Assembly: GCA_014904985.1 (NCBI GenBank)
Contig: MU128966.1
Location: 256,843-271,867 of the forward strand
Direction of reading: 5' to 3'
DNA from: Hydnum rufescens UP504
Lineage: Eukaryota; Basidiomycota; Agaricomycetes; Cantharellales; Hydnaceae
DNA: 15,025 bases
The first letter of the stretch is position 1, and each line of letters starts with the position of its first letter. The position numbers and the translations under genes were made by a program. This document shows positions 7,612 through 14,852 of this stretch, piece by piece. The notes below the pieces were generated by a model. It was not told the origin of the DNA, did no database searches, and saw nothing but the letters and a program-made list of their open reading frames with translations.

Positions 7612-8660
7612 AGGCAAGAAAGTCACTGGTCAGGAATTCCCAGGGATTCTCAGAAATGCTAGCTGCTGTAATACTATGAAACATGGCTTTCAGGTCAACA
7701 ACTAGCGATGAAAGAAGAGCATGGTGATTACATAAAATATTATGTAATGTGTGGTTGTGCTTTGCACGACCAGGCATGTTTACAATACAGTGGTTGTGCT
7801 TTGCACAACTGGTATTCCCAGGGATTTTCAGAAATGCTAGCTGCTGTAATACCATGAAACATGGCTTTCAGATCAACAACTAGCAATGAAAGAAGAGCAT
7901 GGTGATTACATAAAATATTATGTAATGTGTGGTCATGCAAAGCACAACCAGGCATATTTTCAATACAGTATGGTTGTGCAAAGCACGACCATTTAATATG
8001 TCTATTGGGTGATTGTGTAATATGTGGTCGTGCAAAGCACGACCATGTAATATTTCTATTGGGTGGTTTCATAATATGTAGTCATGCAAAGCATGACCAG
8101 GCATATTTTCAATACAGCATGGTCGTGCTTTGCATGACCATGTAAATGTCTATTGGGTAATTGCATAATATGTGGTCGTGCAAAGCACGACCATGTGATA
8201 TTTCTGTTGGGTGATTGTGTAATGTGTGGTCATGCAAAGCACAACCATGGAATATTTGAATTGAACCTGGTCGTGCTTTGCACAACCACCCCATGCAAAG
8301 GGGGCCTTTACAAAAGACCCTTTGTGTAGGAAAGGAGGGCTGTGACAAAGACTAGAGAGTCACTGGTCAGGAATTCCCAGGAATTGTCAGAAATGCTAGC
8401 TGCTGTGGCAATAATACCATGAAACATGGCTTTCAGCTCAACAACTAGTGATGGAAGAACAGATAACACACACACAGCATGGTGATGACATAAAATATTA
8501 TGTAATGTGTGGTCATGCAAAGCATGACCATGTAATATTTCTATTGGGTGATTGCACAATGTGTGGTCATGCTTTGCACAACCATGGAATATTTAAATTG
8601 AAGCTGGTTGTGCAAAGCATGACCACCACATGCAAAGGGGCCTTTACAAAAGACCCTTTG
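7612..8660. repeat. Three tandem copies of a hairpin-rich unit
   Basis: A block beginning TCACTGGTCAGGAATTCCCA, GAAATGCTAGCTGCTGT, TGAAACATGGCTTTCAG, CAACAACTAG, TAAAATATTATGTAATGTG is present at 7620-7750, 7810-7928 (lacking the first words) and 8358-8509. Each copy is followed by a variable number of 21-nt hairpins. Copies 2 and 3 end with ATGCAAAGGGG(G)CCTTTACA and AAAGACCCTTTGTGTAGG (8293-8332 and 8631-8665). Copy 3 runs directly into the large inverted repeat. No gene: open frames here read the hairpins. Confidence 0.88.
7752..8625. repeat. Thirteen 21-nt hairpins (TGGTCGTGC arms)
   Basis: Copies lie at 7752-7772, 7791-7811, 7930-7950, 7971-7991, 8025-8045, 8079-8099, 8120-8140, 8173-8193, 8227-8247, 8268-8288, 8510-8530, 8564-8584 and 8605-8625. 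Each is a 9-bp stem with a three-base loop, AAA in eight copies and TTT in five (7752, 7791, 8120, 8268, 8564). Arms vary nearly only as TCGTGC, TTGTGC or TCATGC, the states expected when one CpG decays. Spacers share ATGTAATATTTCTATTGGGT or CCAGGCATATTTTCAATACA. This is not a CRISPR: spacers are repeated, not unique. Confidence 0.95.
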
Positions 8661-8663
8661 TGT

Positions 8664-9158
8664 AGGTTTTTGTTGAACTGCAGCATCCATGGGTGGCCTC
8701 TCATGTCACTACACTGGTGGGGCTGTTTAATGTGAATGGGATGAATCATGCTCTACCTGTCAACACCATTAAGGTGCTGACCAGGCCTGGGTGTCATGTA
8801 TTGAACCCAGACTTGCCTGTTCCACCTGAAATGGTGTTTGAAGTGTGGTCAGGGCAACATTGAATTGCTGCTGTGAAGCAGTATCTGTGGGATGAGATGG
8901 CAGCTGTCTTGAGCCCTGTGGAGATGCTTCCTCCTGATGCAGAACTGGGACACAAGCACATGTACTGGTTTGCAGATGTGTATGATCAGAGTGAGTGATA
9001 AATGGATATAGTGAGTGTGAGTACTGAGGAATGAGATTGTAGGTTTCTATGAGGAGAATCCTGAACCTTTCTGGTCCTTTGTCATTGCTGAAATGTCATT
9101 GTGCAAGGGACACTTGAACCCCCTTTCTCAGATGTATGGGGAGCAATGCATAGCATAT
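8664..9158 (+). repeat. Left arm of long inverted repeat
   Basis: Reverse-complementary to 9262-9754. By eye there are five substitutions and one single-base indel over ~494 bp, so ~99% identity, including the intron inside. The 103-bp spacer is 9159-9261. Transcribed through, it would form a very long double-stranded RNA. Confidence 0.95.
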
Positions 9159-9261
9159 TTTGGCAGAAGGACCTGACTGCTGAGGATTGGCAGCTGCACT
9201 ATCAAAGTCTGGTACCATTGAGTATTGAGAATATGGAGCTTGTGCTTTCATGTGAGCCTCT
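8664..9261 (+). pseudogene. Partial copy of unknown fungal gene, 5' truncated (plus strand)
   Basis: Coding sense is recognisable from ~8666 (VFVELQHPWVASHVTTLVG) through NPDLPVPPEMVFEVWSGQ, one in-frame TGA at ~8864, then IAAVKQYLWDEMAAVL to ADVYDQ. A 52-bp intron (8991-9042) starts GTGAGT, has a TACTGAG branch-like site and ends TGTAG; removing it keeps the frame into FYEENPEPFWSFVIAEMS. A frame change near 9100-9130 leads to VWGAMHSIFWQKDLTAEDW in the spacer. The copy lacks the first exon (see the opposed copy) and its 3' end is cut where the inverted arm begins at 9262. The family is not recognised. The internal TGA is also in the opposed copy, so decay or an unusual structure predates the inverted duplication. 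CpG is absent by eye. Confidence 0.7.
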
Positions 9262-9754
9262 ATATGCTATGCATTGCTCCCCATGCATCTGAGAAAGGGG
9301 GTTCAAGTGTCCCTTGCACAATGACATGTCAGCAATGACAAAGGACCAGAAAGGTTCAGGATTCTCCTCATAGAAACCTACAATCTCATTCCTCAGTACT
9401 CACACTCACTATATCCATTTATCACTCACTCTGATCATACACATCTGCAAACCAGTACATGTGCTTGTGTCCCAGTTCTGCATCAGGAGGAAGCATCTCC
9501 ACAGGGCTCAAGACAGCTGCCATCTCATCCCACAGATACTGCTTCACAGCAGCAATTCAATGTTGCCCTGACCACACTTCAAACACATTTCAGGTGGAAC
9601 AGGCAAGTCTGGGTTCAATACATGACACCCAGGCCTGGTCAGCACCTTAATGGTGTTGACAGGTAGAGCATGATTCATCCCATTCACATTAAACAGCCCC
9701 ACCAGTGTAGTGACATGAGAGGCCACCAGTGGATGCTGGAGTTCAACAAAAACC
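9262..9754 (-). repeat. Right arm of long inverted repeat
   Basis: Inverted partner of 8664-9158. The outer edge (9754/9755) lies inside the second exon of the minus-strand pseudogene, so only the right copy continues into genuine upstream gene sequence. Confidence 0.95.
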
Positions 9755-9969
9755 TTGATTTGATGAAGAGGGATCTGCAGTACCCAGTTGTGACCAAGTC
9801 CCCAATCAGTACACTCTCACCCCATCCCTGGGGTACTATCTCCAGTAACAGCAGCAGCAGCACTTACAGGGTACCTGCCCAACAGGGCCTTGTTGCTGAA
9901 CTTCATCATGAACCTGTGGAACTCAGAGTCTGTCCCTGTAGAAGTCTTGGAGTGATTGTTGTTGGACAT
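9262..9969 (-). pseudogene. Partial copy of unknown fungal gene with 5' exon (minus strand)
   Basis: The likely start is ATG at 9969-9967, with an in-frame TAA four codons upstream. Exon 1 reads MSNNNHSKTS, then TDSEFHRFMMKFSNKALL. A 93-bp segment (9867-9775) begins GTAAGT, has TACTGATT and ends CTGCAG. Its length keeps the frame and it contains a TGA if not removed, so it is best read as an intron. Exon 2 continues IPLHQIKVFVELQHP, SHVTTLVGLFNVNG, LTRPGCHVLNPDLPVPPEM. A one-base deletion after PPEM shifts the frame relative to the plus-strand copy, and the shared TGA and 52-bp intron (9429-9378) follow. Coding sense ends at 9262, where the spacer of the other copy begins. The family is unknown; no enzyme motif is seen. 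Confidence 0.7.
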
Positions 9970-10330
9970 GTCTACAAGTTATGTCAGTCACTAATCACCA
10001 AAGGGTCCATGGCAGTAAGGCACAAATGCATCAAAATAAATGGTCAGTACCAAGTGCATAGGCAGTCACTAGAACTACATACCAGTTGCAACCAAGTGAT
10101 CTCTACAAGAACTGACTGAGATATCACTGATTTTAGCAAACACAGTGAGCACTCCCATCCACAGCAGCACCCACCAAGAACATGTCTTGGATGCTTAGTC
10201 TGACATCCCAGGAAGGTGCCTACCAAGTTTCAAGTCTGTTGCTAAAGGAATAGAACCTGTAGAGCTAATCAAAGATAGATGATGGTGGTTGGGAGTAAGA
10301 AGCAAGTTCTATTGATTATCCAATTTGGAT
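9970..10330. other. Upstream region of minus-strand pseudogene
   Basis: No gene seen. If the minus-strand pseudogene was once active, this would be its 5' leader and promoter-proximal DNA. TAAGAAGCAAGTTC at 10298-10311 resembles sequences at 1455-1469 and 4949-4961 that lie in the same position beside hairpin clusters. Confidence 0.35.
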
Positions 10331-10340
10331 CCTTATATAC
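10331..10340 (-). promoter_or_regulatory. Possible TATA box for the minus-strand pseudogene
   Basis: On the minus strand GTATATAAGG is followed ~25-30 bp later by AGAACTTGCTTCTTAC, an acceptable start region. The first ATG of the pseudogene is ~360 bp downstream. The support is motif and position only. Confidence 0.3.
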
Positions 10341-10359
10341 CCCTAAACATGTGACCAGT

Positions 10360-10680
10360 TACATAATGGATTACATAATCATAAAATGCAGACCATGTGA
10401 TCAAGTCAGATTTGCCTTGATCATGTGCTTTTGATTACATGAGTGCTTACATAATCACAAAAATGTGGACCATCTGATCAAGTCAAATTTGACTTGATCA
10501 TGTGCTTTTGATTACATACTTGATTGCATAATCAGAGAGCACATGATCAAGTCAAATCTGACTTGATCACATGGTCTGCATTTTTGTGATTATGTAAGCA
10601 CTCATGTAATCAAAAGCACATGATCAAGTCAAATTCCATTTGATCATGTGCTTTGATCATGTAATCCACTATCTCACCAA
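10360..10680. repeat. Hairpin cluster with GATCAAGTCAAA arms and 88-bp inverted repeat
   Basis: Palindromes lie at 10394-10427, 10476-10499 (perfect 24 nt, arm GATCAAGTCAAA), 10542-10573 and 10617-10650. The first two sit in ~78-bp direct repeats (TACATAATCAYAAAA...GATTACATGAG). In addition 10419-10506 pairs with 10538-10625 as an 88-bp inverted repeat with about four mismatches and a 31-bp loop. This is the same hairpin family as 4996-5167 and 1507-1640, again with its own arm word. Confidence 0.9.
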
Positions 10681-10810
10681 ATCTTCTTATTCAGTCCTGT
10701 TCTACTTCATCCTCACTGTCTCAAACTCCACTCATGTCAGGATCAAATTGACATTTGCTTCTGCTTAAGGACTTACCCATTGGAGTATCATTCTTCATCA
10801 ACTCTATCAT

Positions 10811-11017
10811 ATGGCACCTACTTCTTCAAATGCTCTCATCTCCTCTCTCCCTCCATTCACTAACGGGGTTATTGTCATCCTTGCCATTATTGGCATTTCT
10901 CTTATTATTATTGCCCTTGTTCTATTGGGCCTTGACCAGCTGGCTATGCTGGGTAGTCAACCAGTGGCAGCATTGGCACCCTTGTCAGCACCTGTCATTC
11001 CCTTGCTCCCCATGTGA
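10811..11017 (+). CDS. Hypothetical 68-aa single-pass membrane protein
   Basis: Begins MAPTSSNALISSLPPFTNG and then has one strongly hydrophobic segment (about residues 19-41, VIVILAIIGISLIIIALVLL), followed by a short alanine/proline-rich tail. No family is recognised. The C/T-rich sequence before the ATG and the CATATGG context would suit a fungal start. The stop overlaps GTGAGT at 11015-11020, which could be a splice donor. A proline-rich stretch in another frame (TPPPPLPPVPESTPPIPIH, 11039-11095) may be its continuation after a frameshift or intron, but simple splicing choices do not join the frames cleanly. It ends right at the putative gypsy LTR start, so it may be a host gene fragment cut by the insertion. 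It may also be chance. Confidence 0.4.
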   Translation: MAPTSSNALISSLPPFTNGVIVILAIIGISLIIIALVLLGLDQLAMLGSQPVAALAPLSAPVIPLLPM

Positions 11018-11182
11018 GTCCATGGAGTTGCCAATCCAGACTCCCCCTCCTCCTCTGCCCCCAGTCCCTGAATCCACACCACCCATCCCAATCCATACTC
11101 CATCCACATCATTATGGTCCTTCGACACTTTGGACACCTTTGGAGTACCCAGGTGTACACTGTCTTGGAAGTACATGTGCTA
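11018..11182 (+). pseudogene. Proline-rich coding-like segment
   Basis: The frame ending at 11182 reads ESMELPIQTPPPPLPPVPES, then PPIPIHTPSTSLWSFDTLD and FGVPRCT, more protein-like than the other frames. It probably belongs with the membrane ORF just upstream, one frame away, as a cytoplasmic or extracellular tail. The last residues overlap the putative LTR start (TGTGCTAAGGGGG at 11176). Confidence 0.3.
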
Positions 11183-11576
11183 AGGGGGATACATATGGAA
11201 GTTGGGGCATAGCCATGTGGAGGTGTGCACAGGATTCATAACATGGCTGTGTCAGCTTAGTGAGGGTTAGTGATGGTGGCTGTGGAGGCTGACTGATGGG
11301 CTGTGGAGCCAGCAGTCTAGGAGGATCCAGAAGGTTATGGAAGATGGCAGAAGGCTCTGGAAGGCTGGTGGCTGTGTGCAGGAAATAGTATTTATAGCCC
11401 TTCACAGTTGGGGGATCACCAGTTTCAATCTCTCAGGATTCCCACTGTGATAGGTGTGAGACTTGTGTATCCCTTGTTGTGTGGTGTATACTCAGGATTC
11501 TCACTGTGATAGCATGTGGTTAATTAATCTCTTTCCTCTTTCTGTTTGTGGCTTTGATGGCAGTGTTGCCCTGACA
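11176..11576 (+). repeat. Putative 5' LTR of Ty3/gypsy element
   Basis: Lies between the proline-rich segment and gag. It starts TGTGCTAAGGGGGATAC, has a TATA-like TATTTATAGCCC near 11389 and a duplicated word TCAGGATTCYCACTGTGATA (11433 and 11491), and could end at TTGCCCTGACA. No second LTR is in the window, so both boundaries are inferred from position and the TG...CA rule. No primer-binding site was identified with certainty. Confidence 0.45.
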
Positions 11577-11641
11577 GAAGATCAAAACTCATCTCTTTGA
11601 CCCCACAAACATCTTCCTTATCCCTTCTACCTCCTCTCCTC

Positions 11642-12823
11642 ATGGATGAAATCCCTGCTGATGCCTTCACTGTCTTTGGTGCTGCTGGAGAAGGCCTTTG
11701 TCAAATGATGGAGGCACAACAATGATGGTATGAGCAGTTGGAGCAACAGAACCTTATACTCCAGAACCTAGTGACTCACCTTCAGACTGATGCCTCTTCT
11801 CATGAAACTCTGATGGCTGAAGTTGAGGTGATCACCAAGGCTGTTGTCAAGAACCTCCCTGCTCCTGTTGTTGAAGTTCCTCCTGCTCCTGCCACCACTC
11901 CTTCCATCTCTGCACATCCCCCAAAGGCAGCTGATCCAGAGGTTTTTGGTGGTGATCGAAAGAAGGCTGATCCCTTCCTCCACACTCTCAAACTTAACAT
12001 TGCTATTTGACCCAACTCCTTTCCCAATGATCAGACAAAGATCCTCTATGCCCTCTCCTACATGCAAGGAGGCAGTGCTGGTGATTGGGCTTCCAACTAC
12101 ACATGTGCTATCCTTGATGGTGATTCTCCTTTCCCTGATTGGGAAACCTTTTGCACCCACTTTGAGGCAGCCTTCAGTGATGCAGACTGAGAGGCTCATG
12201 CCTGTCAGTGACTTCATACCTTGAAGATGACTCAAGGGATGACAGCTGAGGAGTATACAATGGCCTTTGAGGCCATATCTGGGAAGACAGGCTTTAATGA
12301 TGGAGCCTTGATGGATGCTTATGAGCATGGATTGCTCCATAGCTTGGTTGAGAAGATACACCTTGACACCCTCCCTATGTCCCTTCAAGAATGGAAGGAC
12401 AAAGCCACTCGCATTGATAAGTTGGGGTGTCACTTTAATGAACAGCACTCCTTCTCTCCCACCAACCCCTGCCAGGACAATCATCCAGGAACAATTTGAC
12501 CTTTCTGTCCTCCCACCACTACTCCTCAAACTCTTCCAACCTCCTTCCATCTTGCTGCTGCTGCACCCTCCTCCTCCACTTATGAACCTATGGATGTAGA
12601 CTCCAATCATCATCAGAATAATCCTCACTGAGTTGCTGGTCTGTGCTGGAATTGTAACAAACCTGGCCACATTGCCAGAGACTGCCCTGAGCCCCCACAC
12701 TCTCATTCAGTCCAAGGTGCTCTGTCATCTGACCAGATGGAGGAAGTGGTAGAGAAAGTTTGTGCTACTCTGGCACCCAAATCTGCTGAGGATGGAAATG
12801 AGGGTGTGGTGAAGGATTTTTGA
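11642..12823 (+). pseudogene. gag: Ty3/gypsy gag, interrupted by TGA codons
   Basis: Gag packages the element's RNA into virus-like particles in the cytoplasm. Reading one frame from ATG 11642 gives MDEIPADAFTVFGAAG, a Gln/Leu-rich amphipathic segment (EQLEQQNLILQNLVTHLQ), a Pro/Ala linker, and the Gag core DPEVFGGDRKKADPFLHTLK, LYALSYMQGGSAGDWA, DWETFCTHFEAAFSD and MTAEEYTMAFEAI. A zinc knuckle CWNCNKPGHIARDC (12644-12685, CX2CX4HX4C) follows. Total ~394 codons, normal for fungal gypsy Gag. Stops are at 11723, 12008, 12188, 12209, 12497, 12629 and 12821. All are TGA and no frameshift is needed, which points to CGA-to-TGA deamination rather than random decay. The open segments 11738-12010 and 12221-12499 are its remaining pieces. 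Confidence 0.9.
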
Positions 12824-13569
12824 AGACATCAACAGCGAAGGACATGCCCTGTTCAACAAACCGATTCTCTCTTCTTTCAACTTGTACAGTAGGACCCACA
12901 ATGGATATGTTTGATCACATTGACATTGATGGCCTACATGAAAGAGAAGACATGTCATTATCCACAAGCCCACCACTCTATATCTATTCCACACACCTTT
13001 GCTGAGCTACTGAACTAAAGGTCCACCTACAGACCCTAGACAGTGGCCAGCCTATGGCAGTTGATGCCCTGCTTGATCCTGGAGCAACAGGGATGTTCAT
13101 CAATCAGGAGTTTGTCAAGGCAAAAATCTTACTACTCGGCAACTTCTGTGGCTGATTCCACTTTACAACATTGATGGCACCCTTAACAACACTGTCTCAG
13201 TTCGAGAAGAAGTTGACCTCCTGATGCATTTTGGCAACCATTCAGAGAAAAGTACATTTGCTGTGACCAGCCTGGGACAGGTTCCCTCATTGTAGGGCAC
13301 ACCTGGCTTGTTCATCATAACCCTGAGATCAACTGGTCAATGGGTAAGGTAGCAATGACATGGTGTCCTGATGGATGTGGGTTGTGATGCATCCATGTTG
13401 TCTTAGCAAAGGAACACTCTGGATGAAGCCTTAACCTCTCTGCATCTGTATCTCCCCCTGATCCTCTTCCATTGCGCAGTTGCCAAGGAGACCCTATCCT
13501 ACCTTTGCCCAGTCAGTCCCTCCAGGCAAACACAAGAGATGGGCATCTCCAGGGTGTACACCAACTGTT
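12824..13569 (+). pseudogene. pol: Ty3/gypsy protease region of pol, frameshifted
   Basis: Retroviral-type aspartic protease that matures Gag-Pol. The active site is LLDPGATGMFINQEF (Asp codon 13075-13077), with Pro where most relatives have Ser or Thr. The flap-to-C-terminal half reads IPLYNIDGTLNNTVSVREEV, then TFAVTSLGQVP, and IVGHTWLVHHNPEINW, the usual hydrophobic-Gly signature. Homology crosses frames at the A run 13122-13126 and at 13284-13286, each best explained by loss of one base. A TGA interrupts the lead-in at ~13003, and further TGAs occur at 13385 and 13424. 12824-13005 is a poorly conserved linker. Sequence after ~13430 is the protease-RT linker, cut at ~13569 by the copia LTR. 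Confidence 0.85.
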
Positions 13570-13856
13570 TGTTGAGATGTGACAGGTATCCCATTTGATA
13601 TTTCTCTTCCCTGATTCACACATTTGTTATTTGCCCCTATTTCCTTTTTTGGTTAGCACCATGTATGGCATCCAGTGATCTCGGACTGGATGCCCTTTAT
13701 ATACCTTGGAGCTCTGGAGGCAGTCCTTAGTTTGACTCCTCCAAACTCCAGGTATGTCTCTTTTCTTGTCACTCATGTAGATATCTTCATTCTTAGTTTG
13801 ACTCCTCCGAACTCCAGATATCACCCTTCGTGTGATCCAGCTCTAGATGCTTCTCA
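13570..13856 (+). repeat. 5' LTR of the copia element
   Basis: Starts TGTTGAGATGTGACAGG and ends TTCTCA just before GGTTATGGGCCC, giving 287 bp, a normal copia size. A TATA-like CTTTATATACC lies at ~13695-13705. Downstream of it a 30-bp sequence (CTTAGTTTGACTCCTCC, then AACTCCAG) is directly repeated at 13726-13755 and 13792-13821. Boundaries rest on TG...CA and the neighbouring primer-like site; the 3' LTR is outside the window. Confidence 0.65.
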
Positions 13857-13868
13857 GGTTATGGGCCC
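13857..13868 (+). other. Putative primer-binding site of the copia element
   Basis: GGTTATGGGCCC follows the LTR terminal CA immediately, where a tRNA or half-tRNA primes minus-strand DNA synthesis. The tRNA was not identified. Confidence 0.4.
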
Positions 13869-13952
13869 ATCCCTCTAGCCATACCAACATCGTCTTCAGC
13901 ATCTACTCATCTTGAGTTCACTTCATCTCCTGGTCATCTCCCTCTTTTCACT

Positions 13953-14852
13953 ATGACTTCCAAGGATTCCAATCACTCTGGAAAATTCTCCTTCCCTCTC
14001 CTCAACAACACCAACTACCGCCAATGGGCTTGCCACATGCAAGTCTACCTCCAGACCATTGGGGCATGGCGTTGCATGCAAACCTCGTTTTCTCGCCCCT
14101 GTGACCCAGACAAGCTTGACGAGTATCTCGACAAACTTGATGCTGCTGCTGGCGCCATCCTCCTTGCTGTGGAGCCTGAACAGCAAGGGATCCTCCTGCC
14201 CCATCTTGGAGATCCTAACAAAATGTGGGAGGCCCTCCAGGCTCATCATGACTCCAAGAATGCTGGCTCTTGCTTTGTCACCTACTCGACTCTCCTTTCT
14301 GTTGAAAAAGAGTCTGATGAGTCTGTGCAGGACTTTGTTGATCGAGCAACCAATGCCATTCATGTTGTTAAGGACCTCCGTCCTGAATCCTTTACCATGG
14401 ATGCCTTCGATGAAGAACTCATCACCATGGTCCTCCTCTGTGGTGGATCCAAGGATTACCCTCACCTCACCACTGCCCTCCTGTCCCATGACACACTCAC
14501 ACAGGCCCAGGTGATCACTGCCTTCAAGAATGAGGAGCTCCTTCAAATGGCCAAACAGAAGTCTGAGTCAGGATCTGCCCTCAAAGCCACCTTTTCTGTT
14601 CCTCCTCCAACTCCTTCCCCTACTGCCACCACACCACCTTCCCTCCACTGTGTCTTCTGTGGTGGAAAGAGTCATGTCCAGGCTGACTGCAACCAGTACA
14701 AGGCGGCCATTGGAAAGGCACACCAGGAACGGTCGAGCCAGTTCAAGGCTAAGAAGGCCAAGTCTAATGTGCCAATGCACATGACTCAGCAACTGAGACT
14801 GCTGCCAGTGCAAGTCCTCACTCCCTTCTCCTTCCTCCCCCTCAGCCTCTAA
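13953..14852 (+). CDS. gag: Ty1/copia Gag
   Basis: 299 codons open. The N-terminal copia-type gag domain (UBN2-like) shows FSFPLLNNTNYRQWACHMQ (about residues 12-30), WRCMQTSFSRP, LLAVEPEQQGILLPHLGDP, MWEALQAHHDSKNAG, ESDESVQDFVDRATNAIH and FDEELITMVLLCGGSKDYP. A zinc knuckle CVFCGGKSHVQADC (14649-14690, residues 233-246, CX2CX4HX4C) binds RNA. A basic tail (KAKKAKS) follows. The start ATG 13953 precedes the conserved domain by the usual few residues and is 85 bp from the primer-like site. In copia elements gag and pol are normally one frame; here the last ~18 residues, ending at TAA 14852, look frameshifted. Gag itself is intact, unlike the surrounding older elements. Confidence 0.9.
   Translation: MTSKDSNHSGKFSFPLLNNTNYRQWACHMQVYLQTIGAWRCMQTSFSRPCDPDKLDEYLDKLDAAAGAILLAVEPEQQGILLPHLGDPNKMWEALQAHHDSKNAGSCFVTYSTLLSVEKESDESVQDFVDRATNAIHVVKDLRPESFTMDAFDEELITMVLLCGGSKDYPHLTTALLSHDTLTQAQVITAFKNEELLQMAKQKSESGSALKATFSVPPPTPSPTATTPPSLHCVFCGGKSHVQADCNQYKAAIGKAHQERSSQFKAKKAKSNVPMHMTQQLRLLPVQVLTPFSFLPLSL

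Larger units (their letters stand above)
11176..13569 (+). mobile_element. Decayed Ty3/gypsy LTR retrotransposon, 5' part
   Basis: Order is putative LTR, gag with zinc knuckle, then aspartic protease, as in Ty3/gypsy elements. Reverse transcriptase, RNase H and integrase are not in the window: the copia LTR begins at ~13570 in the linker after protease, and the rest would lie beyond it. The element is dead, with seven TGA stops in the gag frame and several one-base deletions in protease. CpG is very rare (about seven in ~1.9 kb by eye). Confidence 0.85.

Noticed and set aside
7752..8625. CRISPR array
   Set aside because: Repeats are palindromic and regularly spaced, but spacers are themselves repeated and the DNA is eukaryotic in character.
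7610..8735. Several 60-110 codon frames on both strands
   Set aside because: They read the 21-nt hairpins and tandem units in both orientations; no consistent frame is kept between duplicated units.
9101..9292. 63-codon plus-strand frame as a separate gene
   Set aside because: Its middle is the out-of-frame continuation of the plus-strand pseudogene in the spacer, and its end crosses into the inverted arm.
11768..12706. 312-codon minus-strand frame opposite gypsy gag
   Set aside because: Antisense shadow of gag; the plus strand has the Gag core and zinc knuckle in one frame. Absence of stops follows from codon composition.
11642..12823. Alternative genetic code with TGA read as an amino acid
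   Set aside because: Other reading frames in the window use TGA in places where it disrupts conserved protein, frameshifts accompany the stops downstream, and the copia gag is intact without in-frame TGA.
13923..14546. 207-codon minus-strand frame opposite copia gag
   Set aside because: Antisense shadow of the intact plus-strand Gag.
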